From Euonymus europaeus (Eukaryota; Streptophyta; Magnoliopsida; Celastrales; Celastraceae): a stretch of 64,000 nt of DNA. The position numbers were made by a program, and so were the translations under genes. The DNA lies in the NCBI GenBank assembly GCA_963580455.1, contig OY756972.1, positions 15,639,001 through 15,703,000 on the forward strand, given 5' to 3'. Below the pieces are notes generated by a model. The model was not told the origin of the DNA. It did no database searches and saw only the letters and a list, made by a program, of their open reading frames with translations. Positions 34,941-46,999 of this stretch are shown here, one piece after another (within the stretch, counting starts at the first letter, position 1; each line of letters opens with the position of its first letter).

Positions 34941-34943
34941 CTT

Positions 34944-37900
34944 TCATTTCAACAATGGGGCATAAGTAGCAGGGCATGGAGAGACAGAAATGTCTGGTAA
35001 CTGGCTAATCAGATCAACAGTAGCCTGGAGACATGAATTTAGCATTTTCTTCTCCAACCTGACAAGCTGAGCAGCAACTCGCTTCTTTGGGTTCAAGTTA
35101 CGATCTGCCAACTGGTAGAGAAGCTCACAGTCATTGCTCATTTAGCAAGAGAGGATTTAAATCATTAACATAGCATCAGATAAAATGTCAAATCACCAAA
35201 ATCTCGTCTTCAGTAAGTGTAGTAGGGTAGCGAGCCAGGCGTGTCTTGAAATAATCAGTAAGTTGGTCCAACACTGCTCGTTCCATACAGGGGCTCACCT
35301 ATTATATAAGATTTGACATAATGTAAAAAATAAGGGCAATTTGATATCCTTTACATTACTATGGCATTGCACATATATTGACCATCTCGATGACATTATA
35401 AACTAAGGCACAGCAAAAATAATTCAGTGTGCCAGATGGTTGACCCACATACGTACACCGAGGTTGGAGAGATTTAGCTAACCTCGTACTAAAGGATTCT
35501 TGGGAGGTATATTAAACAACCGGGGTTATATCAAAGGTTTGGATGATGAAGGTTTGAAAGAACTTGAAATAAGGGCTTTTAAAAGAATCAGATCTGAAAT
35601 CACAGGGAGATGAGAAAACAAAGTAAAGAAAACATAAACCTAAGCGTCACGCGCCGTCACACCATACAAAGATTGCATCACAATCTTATTCTAGAAAAAC
35701 TTCCTTCTAATAATGTTACGATTCTAAAAGTAAATTAATAGACTCCAATTATTATATTTATGACTATGACTTGACTCAGGAAAATAAACTAATGAAAGAC
35801 TAATAGAAATACTTAGTAGTATAAAATTCGAAATTCCATCACACTTAGAAATTTTGATAATACCCCAGAATGAAAATTAAAGGAAACTTATTAAAAATTG
35901 ATCCAATAGTAAACTAACTGTTTAAAACATAAAAATAAGACTTGATCCTAAAAAGAGTATAATCTTATAAGCTTGCAGATAGGCCATGAATTTAGATTGT
36001 GTAGATCTTTGAATTTGCCTTTTCGATACCTCTTTAGCTCCCGCATCATACGAGGTTAGTGAAAGCTTTCCAACGTCATACATGTAGAAAATAAATAAAA
36101 AGGGGGGTGGGGTGGGAGAGTGTGGGTGGATAAGAAAATTTCCTTGATACTTGGCTAATCAAGTTAAAAAGTTAGGCTTTAGGTTTTAAATTCACCATGG
36201 ACTGAGAGAAGCGCTGAATTCTACCTTCCATGCTACACTCAGAAATAGGTTTATTCATCAAAATTTGTGTTTAATTAAATGAATGACATCTATGCAAATC
36301 CAAATTTCTAGTCCAACCATTCAGAACAAAACAAACAAATCATAATACAACTTGAGCATCATTAGCTTACTGGACAAACTGGACCCTGAGATGAAATAAC
36401 GGATTGCATTTCTGACGGATCTGACACATAACCCAATCGCAAATAAGGAAGCATATCTGCAACTGCTTGTTTTTCTTTTCCGGCGTAAACCTGTAACAAG
36501 AACACAGGATGAATGCTGAGGAGATGAAACCAACAGGAATGCTGAACATAATAAAAATGCTGAGGAACATAAACTGTCTGATGATATACATGAAAGACTT
36601 GTACTGATAGTTTTCCATTTCGTTGAGCAACCATTCTCTTGTCCTGATACTGAGAATCCTCAGTGTTCAAAGCTACCTGGAACATAATGTTAAAAACAAA
36701 AAATACAATATAATTTACTTGGAAAAAGTAAAAAAATGAGAAAACAGCGTGGTAAAATTTTAGATTTTACCTCAACCGTTATACGATCATAAGAATTATC
36801 TTCATCAACAAAACCATAGTTTAGAAACAATTTTGAATTAGGTTGTGGTCCACACCTACAAAAGATTTCCAACTTCGTATTGTTTCAGAACATTCCAAGG
36901 GGGAATGATAACAAGGCTACACTACCAATAAAACTAAGTCTAAAGGAGCAATTGAGTTGTGAATAGAGCACACAGATTACCAGACAACAATGGATTCCCC
37001 TGCTTTGTATGAACGATCAACTATTAGTTCAACAGCACCACCAACAGCAGTTAACATAGCTTTGCAGTTGCTGCTATAAGCTAGCAATGGCGGTCCCAGA
37101 GGAACCAAAGCAAACCTCCGAGCCAAACTGACGTTCTAAGTAAAAAAGAATAAATAGTAAATTTTCTTGGTCTATATTTGAAAAATCAATTAATTGCAAA
37201 AGAAAAAGGAATGTCACAAATGACTAATAAATGACGATGTTGGCCACCAGAAATATATACAGGTTAAACAGAACATTTACACTGTATTATCTCTGTTAAA
37301 GTTAGTCTACATATAAATCTCGTTTAAAACATGACACAAACTGCAAACTCTCATTTTAAACAGGAGGGTTATGGAATATATTAAGCATCACGATTCAAAA
37401 ATTTACAACTCAAGGCTACAACTGATTTTCAAATATTGCAAGCTATAATAAGTAGCAAAAAATACATTAAGAAATTCAGCTCAGAACTTGAGATGAAACA
37501 ACAAGAAGTCCTCAGCTTAAAGCAACAGGAGGATAGCCACCATATAAATCAAGCATCAATGCTAATTAGTAATGAAATTGAAGGCCAAAGCTGATTTCAA
37601 ATACTACAAGGGTATGCTGAATTGCTGAGTAATAAACAAGTCATGAAGGTGTTGCTATTACATACACAATCTACAAGAAAAAAGATACCATTATACAGAG
37701 ATCTGCACAGATGACCCTTTTCAAGTTAATTGCAAGGAAGGTTACTTTGAATAAGATTTAAGCACGCAGTAATATAACAAAAACAATTATACGTAATAGG
37801 GGACAAAAAAACACTGTGCTCTGTAATATCTGATGTAGTACAAGATAAAATAATGTGGGCGTAGGATTCATAAAATATTATAAATTTACATATGCACAAA

Positions 37901-40377
37901 ACTCCTGCAATGCGTGAGGTCAGGCAGGATATACAATATAATCAACAAACTTGAACAAAGCATATCATCTCAACACAACTAATGCATTAAAAGAAAGACA
38001 AAAACCTTATCAGACTGTGCCATATGAAGTCCAATTTTTGGCTTTTGAAGAGAATGAAACTATAGAAGGCATAGAAATTACCTGCAAATGCACAACACAG
38101 GACTGAACAGCAACAAAAGCTTGTTTAAAAATCTCAAAGGGAAATGCCTCGGTAGGTATATCATATGGGTATTGCTGTGAATAGAAAACAAAATTTTATA
38201 TTAGTGCAATCACCAATCACTCTGTATAGCTGAGGTACAAAATCATATAGGGATTTGGAATTAACAAAAATTAGCATTACTAGCAATCCAAGTTGAAATA
38301 AAGAGCAACCTGAAACAGAGAACCAGCCATAAACCAGACGGTGTCAAGCTCATTATACTCTCTTTTAATTCCTTCAGCTCTTTCAAGAACTTCAGCCTAT
38401 TTCATCAACACCATAATTTAGTCTTAGAATATTTGAACTGGCAAACCAACAAGGAAAGTACATGAGAAATGACAGCGACAAATAGCACAACTCTATCTAC
38501 TTTTACAGAAGATAAAGCAAGGAGAAGTACACAGGGTACCTTAGTTGGGCTACCTGTCAGGTAAGCCAATTCAGCTTCTGACCATAGAAGAGGAGATACA
38601 ACAGCTAATTGACCCCTCCCTCGTTGACGATCAAGTTCTCGTATATAGGGATACCAGAATGACTTCTTTCCTTGCTTCTTCTCATACATCAAATACAGTG
38701 CTAAACATGCCAGTTCTGACAACTTATGTGTGGCCAGCAGCTCCGCTGCATGAAGACCAAGTAGACAATTTGTTAGAAACTGGGAGCTTATATAACATGC
38801 ACTGCCACCTGGTGCAGGATAAAGACACCACGCATACGACATTGTGGTAACAAACCTGCAGTAGTGATTGTCTCTCACCAACCAGAATAACAGTTGCGTA
38901 AATTCGCTATGCATTTTGCAGCCGAGTTCTAAACAAGACATTGCATTCCAGCTCATCAAATATCACAATTTGCATATTCCCGGCTTAGCCAAAAGTGTTT
39001 TGAGGATTGGATGAAAAATCTCACTTAAAGTGGGTTTTGATGATCTTGAAAAGATGTGAATTTTTTGGAATTCAACGGATAATTTTGTTTTAAATTTTTA
39101 ATTTCAAATTTACCGACGGACCCTAACCTATTACCGACGAATTATTCTGCCGGAAACTCCCTGTGGGAAAAAAATTCTGTAGGTAAATCCATGGATTTGT
39201 AAGGAGTCATGAGAAATGCAGCACCAGTGTCAATTATCCAGACAAAAGAAGGAATACCTGACAGGGAATCTAGCAAACCTGAAGTTCTGAAAGTCATGAC
39301 AGATGCAAATGATATAAAAGAAGTCATCATCTGCTGAAGATGAGAGTGTTGAGCACGGATGTCAATGCCAAATCCTTACGGAGCCCACCACACGTTATTG
39401 AAAGTGAACTGGTAAGGCAATGGACTGCAAATTCTAAAGAACTCTCGGGCTCCATACACTCCAATGATAGACTGGGATATGACCTTTTTTATGCTTGATG
39501 CACAAATACTGTCAATTACGGGAAAGTGACATTACACTTGTTAAACATATCTGCAATTCTAGATTGACTTGCTTATTCTATACGCGGATAAAACCAAAAA
39601 TTTCCATAGGTAATTTTTATCCAGCTAGCTGATGGGCACATGCCAGACCAGTCAGCGTCAAGTTCAAGGGCACATCAACACTTTTTATCTAGCCTATGAT
39701 ATCAAATCATTCTCACATCAACTAAAGTTACAGAGTTTCTGAATCCATATATCTACAAGCAAGCGATCTCAACCTAAATTGCCACGAGCATTGCCATCAA
39801 ACTAACTTTATCCCAAATACAAACAGAAAACATTGCACCTTACCAATAGTCTCGTTTCCCAAAACTCTTTCAAGGGTCACAACAAGGGAATTTGGAACCG
39901 AAAAAGCGACATCACCGGCCTGCCATAAAATAACCCCAAATCACCATTTAAAGATGATACAGAGAATAAAAAATGCAAGAAAAAATATAAAACAATTACA
40001 CACACAATCACCTGAAGATCTTCACTGGCAGCAACATAATGTATGGGCCTAAGGTGGTCATCATGCGAAGGCCTCTCTTTCAGCACAACCCGGCAGGGAG
40101 GGAGTCCATTCTTGTGCATCCAAGACTTCAAGTCCCCAACATCATCCTCCTCCTTCTTGGCCAACACCTCACTGCCACGCGAATGAGTAACCAAGGTATC
40201 GTAACCAGATGCCGAGCAGAGATTTCTTGGACGAATTGATCGAAACGAAATTCCATGTCCGCGGTTTCTGAGAGCGGAGACCGAAATTGAGCCCCCAAAG
40301 AGAGGGCGAGCGAAAGAACGAATTGGAGGGGAGACGGACTTATTGGGAAGAAAAACGAATTCCATGGCATGTGCCAT
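34944..40377 (-). CDS. Rubisco-LSMT-like SET-domain protein, 11 exons, 514 aa
   Basis: Exons, high to low: 40377-40012, 39919-39844, 38745-38540, 38396-38310, 38174-38082, 37135-36981, 36855-36771, 36676-36590, 36490-36371, 35298-35197, 35111-34944. All introns are GT/AG and phases agree. Residues 1 to about 55 are Ser/Arg/Pro-rich and low in acid, as in a chloroplast transit peptide. A divergent SET domain follows (LKSWMHKNGLPPC, AGDVAFSVPNSLVV, FALVPLGPPLLAYSSNC, GESIVVWCGPQPNSKLFLNYGF), then a substrate-binding-type C-terminal helical domain ending SPCPATYAPLLK. The family methylates lysines in plastid proteins, but this subgroup lacks the Asn-His-Ser motif, so activity is unproven. By recollection it matches Arabidopsis At5g14260. 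An alternative start at 40365 (MEFVF) is possible. Confidence 0.92.
39000..39335 (-). pseudogene. Copia protease fragment in SET-gene intron 2
   Basis: The minus strand at 39142-39330 reads SFVWIIDTGAAF and LMTPYKSM. That corresponds to the copia protease active-site stretch 'WI(I/L)DSGA..HMT'. Next to it (39110-39190) are words ttaccgacgga, attaccgacga and tgccggaaactccctgtggg, which resemble the CGACGG-type subterminal repeats of CACTA elements. No LTR or CACTA end was found. The fragment lies in a spliced-out region and leaves the gene frame intact. Confidence 0.6.
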
Positions 40378-40971
40378 TGGAAGTGAAATTAGCGGATTAG
40401 GGTTTGCAAATGTAGATGTACACAGAGAAGAAGATACTGAAGTTGTGAAAAAGACACTGGGACGGTTTGAACGGGAGATATTTTGTTTTAGGTTCAGAAG
40501 CAGCGTTTGGGGATAAGAGAGGCAGATGATTGGCATTTGTCGTGTGGAGGGAAACAAAGATGGTTACAGGGAAAAGATAAAATAATTTTTTTGTGTAATT
40601 CGAAATAAATAGATATTTTTGTTTTTTAAAAACTTAAAAAGTGCGTTTGAAAATGATTTTCTTTTTTAATTTTCGAAAATGATGTTATGTGTAGTTTTTA
40701 AAAACAACTTTTAAGTATTGAAAATTTATTTGATTTGTTTAATTTAAAAACTGTTTTTTAAAATAGAAAATAAATTTATTTGGCAAATGCTGTTTTTGAA
40801 GAATAAAGACAGAAAATTTGTTTGGATGAATTTAAATTATAATACAATCATATTAAATGAGCACAAATTGAGTCTTAACTGTGATGCCCCGACCCAGAAT
40901 TCACGCACCAAGCCGGGAGCACCACTTTAGACATGTGCCCCGTCGCTAAGGACCTCACCATACGTCATCCT

Positions 40972-43158
40972 TGTAACACACTGAACCTTCGGATAACCTA
41001 TGGTGGTAGATGTGGTAAGATAGGTGATGTCAGGTATGACCTAAGTTCGATTCGAATATTTTTTATAAATTCTATAGTGGAATTATAAGTTGTGGGCACA
41101 AGAATTATCGAAAACGGGATTAAAATGAAATTACTATAAATTATGAAAGTTAAATACAAAAATATAATAATAAATATGATAATGGAAATCCTGTAAATAA
41201 AGATAGGTATTTTGGGTAAATAAGCATTAAGGGCAGGGGCATAACAGTAATTAAGAAAAGAAAAACATATTAAATAAAAATATATATAGGTGAGGCACGG
41301 AAATTGAGGGAGGCCAAACCCTAAAACGTGACCTAGGGCTAGGGGCGGCGACGGAAGGTCGGATTCTCTTAACGGCGACGAACGGAGACCGGGTCGAAAC
41401 GAGAAGAACGAGCGTGAGGCAAGGAAGCTAAAGCCACCGTTTTCGGACGGAAAGGTGGAGTGGAACACCGACAACGGAGGAGAGAAGGCGGGCGGTGCCG
41501 TGGCTTTTAGGACGTCGATTCGTCGTAATCCGGCCACCGTTCAGGTACATAATAGGATCGTTGGATTTGTCGTTCCACTGGCAACCTAACTATAGCCAGC
41601 GTGAGGTCCACTGCCGCTTAATCGGCGATGACCCATAACTGAGGGGAGTTAGGTCTGCTAGACCCGCTAACCTGGGCGACCGGGTCGAGCTGACCTGGTT
41701 GGATTTTTAATTTAAATAATTAATTAATAATTGGTGTAATTAGTTATTTTGTTGTTTTAAGTTAATTATATTTAGATAATGGTATTAATAATTAAGTTGA
41801 ATAAAAGACAATGATACTAATGAATCAATTAAAGACAGTGAGATTGACAAATTATTGTATATGTTGTACGGGTATGTACGACCCGTGACCACCGAAACGA
41901 GTTGTCCCGATTGGATATTATGTTAAGTAATTAATTGTAACAAGTTAATTATAATAAGTTAATAATAATAATAAAATAAATTGACTAAAAGATAATAGTA
42001 TTAACAAATGAATTAAAGATGGTGAGGTTAATAAATAATTATGGATATTGTTTTCAGGAATTCATATTGGTAATTAAATTATCAGGATTACGGGAGCACG
42101 TCACGATAAGTATTATCCAACTGTATTACGAAACAATGTAATTTTATGGATTGATGCATATTTGATCGGAATTCTATGATAGGTTGAAATTGTGGGAAAG
42201 TGTTATTGGTATAATAGTACTTGTACTGCTAAGTTGTTTATATGATACTGAACTGGTGATGATGGGTTTTAAATGTGAATTGTGAAATGAGGTAGTGTAT
42301 GTTGGTTGACTGTCTATGGATTGAGATCTAATATGTGATGATACATTGAGGATATTTTGAGGTAACATTTATTGGTTGCTCTGCATGAAACATAACTTGT
42401 CATGGCATACACGGCATATACATCAAAGAAAATATTTTTACGAATTTTTACAGATCTGGTACAACTACTACAGGGAGGGTGTATGTTGATTGGAAATGGA
42501 AATGGAAAAGGAAAAGGAAAAGGAAAATGCTTTATTGACTGGAAAATGTTCTATAGTAGAACACTTAATCAACGGAAAATCTCGACCGATTGCTCTGTAG
42601 CAGTGTACCTAGATTAGGGGTCCAAGTACTGGAAAAATGATTTAAATGGTTGACTACTCTCTAAAGAAATGGTTCATGTGCATTCATGCATAGATAATAC
42701 TTGTTGGGCCTCTGCTCACTATGTTCCGTGATGCAGGTTATGGTCTCTCGGGTGATTATGTTGACTTAGGAGTTGATGGTGTCGCCGTAGATCTATGAAG
42801 AAGATACTTATGTGACGGAAGCTAGTTTCACGGAGGATTGATTAATTAAGTATTAAATTTATTTATGCACTTACTATTAATGACTTTGAAGTATGGTAAT
42901 AAGCATAAATTCGGGAACGAGGATTAGAGGTATAAGATTCATAGTAGTATACTTAGAGAATATTAATTGGGTGTTCCTGTTTATTTGAAATATATAAGAT
43001 GACACTTGTATGTCAAGTTAGCTTATTTTACGATAATTTTGGTGGAATTGTTTCTTGAAATGGATCTGTAATAGATGTAGGGTGAGTTTATATTGTAATG
43101 TAGGTAGCGTTCTGGACTACAGCCCGGGAATTACGGTTTCGTGGGACGGAGCGTTACA
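40972..43158 (+). mobile_element. Solo LTR nested in a solo LTR, TSD ATCCT
   Basis: The 2187-bp unit opens TGTAACACACTGAACC and closes GACGGAGCGTTACA. Perfect ATCCT duplications lie at 40967-40971 and 43159-43163. Removing it restores the outer LTR. It has no coding capacity, PBS or PPT. The region 42720-42840 (tctgctcactatg.., gatgcaggttatgg) fits the 3' half of a chromovirus-type LTR read on +, so I place it on the + strand; this is tentative. It contains an (GGAAAA)n-like run at 42493-42528. A 179-aa minus ORF at 40998-41537 has no recognisable domain. Confidence 0.9.
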
Positions 43159-44759
43159 ATCCTAACCTCGGATTCTAACAAAAATTCGGCAGCACCTCCC
43201 TGTATATCGAGGGTGCCTACCTAGAAACATACATCACTTCAACAAGAAATGTAACAATAATAATAATCCAGATCAATTTTGCAGACTAACAGGGTCTCTG
43301 AACATCTAACTACATTCACACACTAGATAGGGCCTCAAGCTTCCTAATCACATGCAATTAATAAGTATAACATAATCACATCAATAACATCAACATAGAC
43401 TATCAAAGTCTACAAATCCGGACCCGTGGTCCATCATCCAGGTACGAGAGTCCCGATCACACGGCATACACTCCCGACCCTCCATCCAACATACCGAAAA
43501 GGTATTTAGCAACACAGTATCCAATGGTATAAACGAACTAAGTGTACTCTACACTAGTAAGTTCCAACATATCAAATACAAATCATAATGCTCCGAGGGT
43601 GGCCATCCATGTCACGCCTCCTCCTACTGATCCGCAACTTGGTTCTCAACACCAGTCTCACCTGAAGGATAAAGAAAAGCAATAGGGTGAGTAAGAGGCT
43701 CAGTAGAGAAATAAGAAGAGTCATAAAGATTTAAGGCTGATTATTGAAGCAAGCTCAATGCAACAACATGTCATCCTAAAATGTCACAACAAATTATAAT
43801 CATAGGCTACACCCTACAGCGCCTGCCACCAGTCAACGAATATTTTGAAAAATCATCGGAACCCTTGCACTTTGCCCCAGACAACCATAGGTGCATCTTC
43901 CCAATGGGAAACCCGATCCCGGCAACAATGTGCCCATCTGATACCCTGCATCACACCAAATAAAACCTAAGGGTACTACGAGTCCATACTCATAGACCCG
44001 ATGTATCTATAATACATGTCTAATTATGTCATGCAAAATAATTTTATATATAAAACAATCTTATTTATATATACGCAACTACATGATGCATGAATGAGAA
44101 TTATCATGCCCAATAGATGATTCAGCATTCAAAGAGTATGCAAATAATCAATAATCAACAAAAAGGCTCATTCTTCCTAAGAAACAATTTAGGCAAGAAC
44201 AAAAATATTAATGATCGATGAAGATGTACAAACGCTCTTTAGAGAACAAAAAATACGATAAGAAAAAAATGGGGTAAGAATCTCTGCCTCTACTCCAAGC
44301 TATCAGAAGCTACAAGTTTTCTGAATACTAGGGTTTGAGTTTTTGAACCTACCATATAGCAAATTCATCACCCAATCCCGCAAATTAATTCCCAACAATC
44401 ACAATCAACACAAACCCAACCAACAAATCAAGGAAAATTACCTTTCTCACTCTAGAAAACCCAAATATGTCAAATTCAAGCCTTCAATCCAACAAATCAT
44501 CAAACAACGTAGTATATATCATCATAAATAGGCTCAAATCAACCTATATAATCATTCTAAAACTTCCATTAGAAATTCCAACCAAAAATCACATAAACCC
44601 TAGATTTTATGAAAACTAGAAAGTTACCTCAAATCCTCCCAACTTTGTGAAATCCTTCTTGAATCTTCTTCTATTCTTCAATCCAAGCCTAAATCCTTGA
44701 AAATCTCTCAAGAATCTCTCTCTCTAAAAGTTGGAGCTCCAACTAAATAATACCAGTTT

Positions 44760-45130
44760 TGGTTGCGTACTAGGTTTTAAAACCTTGGGTTGCGCCTAGG
44801 TGCTCTGGCCTTAACAAAATTTCCCGAACCCACTACTTTAGGCACCATCCTGGGCGCGTAGAAAATTTCGCGCCCAGGCAAACGCCTAGGCACCCATGCG
44901 CCAATTCCCTACCTGTTGCCCAATGGACTAGGCGCCCATGAGGCACACCAAGTCCAGTTTCAAACACCTTGGTGTATCTTCCTGTCAACAACCCACTGGA
45001 CTGAGCGCAGCGCCTAGGCACCCTTGAGGTGCGCCAAATGCAGTTTCAAAAACTCCGGTCTCATTTATTACCTACAACCCACTGGACTGGGCGTAGATCC
45101 TAGGCACCCATGAGGTGCACCCAGTTCAGT
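44760..45130. repeat. Degenerate CGCCTAGGC word array
   Basis: The phrase (g)cgcctaggc(g/a)c with cccatgaggtgcgcc and cagtttcaaa recurs at about 44793, 44885, 45010 and 45088. Units are roughly 75-110 bp. Similar gcctaggcgc words occur at 48380, 48460, 59820 and 60000, in related LTRs. Confidence 0.6.
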
Positions 45131-45141
45131 TTCAAACCTCT

Positions 45142-45577
45142 CTGTTACACCCCAACATACAAATTATTTATATTTCTACTGCCAATCAATCCAAAGTTCA
45201 TATTTTTGAGGTAAGTCGTCATATCTTAGCTGGTGGCATAGGATGTCTAGAGCCCTATGTCAAAGGGTGGAGAGGTCGTGTGATTAATTCCCACCAACAA
45301 CCTGCTCCTTGTGAGGAGTGATGGGTTGGGCTGTCTGGGCCATGGCTTTGAGTGAGTACCCACTGGCTCCTGTCTGGGTGGGGAAGCTTATAAAAAGGCA
45401 GTTTTTATGTTACGACCCACCCCCAGTCGGCCCCTATGTTAAAGGGTGTGGAGGTCATGATTTCGAGGCTCTGCTGAACCTCACATCAACAACCTGGCGC
45501 CTGCGGGGCTAGATGGGTTGGGGGAAGTGGGCCATGGGCCCGGCCGGTGCCGGTAATGACTGGGGTGGGTCATTACA
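45142..45577. repeat. SINE-like tandem pair at the end of the solo LTR
   Basis: Two related halves each contain a '(c)cctatgt(c/t)aaaggg tg.(a/g)gaggtc' stretch, then 'caacaacct', 'atgggttggg' and 'gggccatgg' (45247-45350 and 45430-45540). The segments ggtcgtgtgattaattccc and ggtcatgatttcgaggctc look like decayed Pol III box B words. The second half is bounded by inverted ends, TGTTACGACCCACCCC (45408) and GGGGTGGGTCATTACA. Assignment to a SINE is tentative. Confidence 0.4.
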
Positions 45578-45783
45578 TTAACACTAAGGGGATATATTAA
45601 AATAGTCTAATTATGTTTATTATTATAATGATCCAACCACATCAAGTTAGCAATTGTATCACGATATTGAGACATTGCAGTTGTTTCTTGATCATTGAAA
45701 TCTACATTATTAACATTGCTTGAACTTGCCTCTATTGTAGCTGTTGAAGTTGATGGTTGTATATCGGCATGATCCATATTCTC

Positions 45784-46968
45784 TCATGCATGGAAAAAGA
45801 CATCTGGTTGTGCTTGCACACGTAGAAAATTATGAATCACACAACAAGCGACCATTATAAGTCTTTGTCGAGTTGGCTTATAGGAAGACATCAATTTCAA
45901 AATCGAAAATCGAGCCTTTAGAAATCCAAAACATATTTTGATTACCATTAACACTGAGGAGTGTCTATAATTGAACAATTCCACGCGAGTACAAGGTCCT
46001 CTACCTCGTCCTTGGTAGGCTTGCATGTGATATCGACCTCCTCTATAAGGCGGTAAGTATCCTAGAGTGCATGGATATTCAACATCAATAAGATAATATT
46101 GATTTGCATAAGCAAATTGTATTTTAGTGTACATACAAACATATAAATATAAAAAGAAATGATTTTCATACTTCCAACCGGATGTGGAAATTCATTTTCC
46201 GGTCTAGATATTGCATCTTGGAAGACCCCGGAATCATTCGCAATGCCCTTCCATCTTGTGTACACGAACGTGAACATCATATTGAAATCACATATGCACA
46301 TGACATTTTGAGTCAAAGAGGATTTTCTTCCCCTACAAGCCGTTAATTTTTGTGTAGGAGCCCATGCACTAACGTATGTCCCATCGATTGCACCAATGCA
46401 TCTCTAGCTAGAAAAACACATTTATCAAAATTTATGTGGGATCCAACATGAAATTAAATTTAATGACAATGAATTGCACTTCTACCTTAAACCATGGATA
46501 ATACTTTGGGTTTTGTTTGTATTTGTCAACGAGTTCCATCGATCCTTCTAATATTAATTGTTTCTCATATCGACAAACTGCTTCCAATGTCTCGCGAAAG
46601 TGATGTGATATAGTTTGCGTAGAGTGCTGAAAGCGATTTGAAGCAACTCGATGATAAATATTATGCCCAATTATAAAAAAACAATATATGACAACCTTTT
46701 CTTCTAAGTACACACCTCTTGAATCATCTAGAAGACCGCGTTCTTGTAACATCTGACAAAGTTTAATGAAAGTAACCTTATCCATACGAAATAATTCGTA
46801 GCATACACTCATATGGCCATTCAACAGTTCTAAAACATAATCATGACCAAATAATGTCAATGTACGCTCTGAATAATTCTTAATCGTTGTACTTCTCTAT
46901 GCTCAACCGCTACAAGTAGTACCAGTAATTCTACCATATTTTCCTCGTCCGAGTCACTTGAAGACATG
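45784..46968 (-). pseudogene. PIF/Harbinger 1 transposase, catalytic Glu changed
   Basis: Read in three pieces: MSSSDSDEENMVEL at 46968 with a frameshift near 46865; FRMDKVTFIKLCQML to KYKQNPKYYPWFK (46860-46432); then GAIDGTYVSAW (about 46395), QNVMCICDFNMMFTFVYT, GIANDSGVF (about 46230), an intron, YYLIDVEYPCTLGYLPPYRG, FGFLKARFSILKLM and VACCVIHNFL to 45784. The first and second catalytic Asp are kept, but the third position reads VIKICFG where the family has IERCFG, so Glu is Lys. A C-terminal MSQYRD..ANLMW tail continues past the stop at 45784. HARBI1-type transposases cut and join DNA at TTA/TAA sites; this copy is inactive. Confidence 0.88.
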
Positions 46969-46999
46969 ATTGCTTCAAGAATAGAGATAACACATTATC

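Larger units (their letters stand above)
40880..45577 (-). mobile_element. Solo LTR inside PIF/Harbinger 1, TSD TTAAC
   Basis: It opens TGTGATGCCCCGACCC and closes GGTGGGTCATTACA. It is flanked by perfect TTAAC at 40875-40879 and 45578-45582. The flanks, joined, align with the uninterrupted copy at 52820-52880, which independently confirms the ends. The interior matches the chromovirus-type LTR family: ggcagcacctccctgtatat near 43188, and tactgatccgcaact with accagtctcacctg near 43625. It contains a second solo LTR (40972-43158), and its right end carries SINE-like repeats (45142-45577). Much of its distal part (44760-45130) is made of repeated cgcctaggc words. Confidence 0.88.

Noticed and set aside
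38405..38959. 184-codon minus ORF as a separate gene
   Set aside because: It is exon 3 of the SET gene read through into both flanking introns.
40998..41537. 179-codon minus ORF as a gene
   Set aside because: Lies wholly inside a solo LTR with perfect target duplications. Composition changes abruptly to Ile/Phe-rich text in its second half and no domain is visible.
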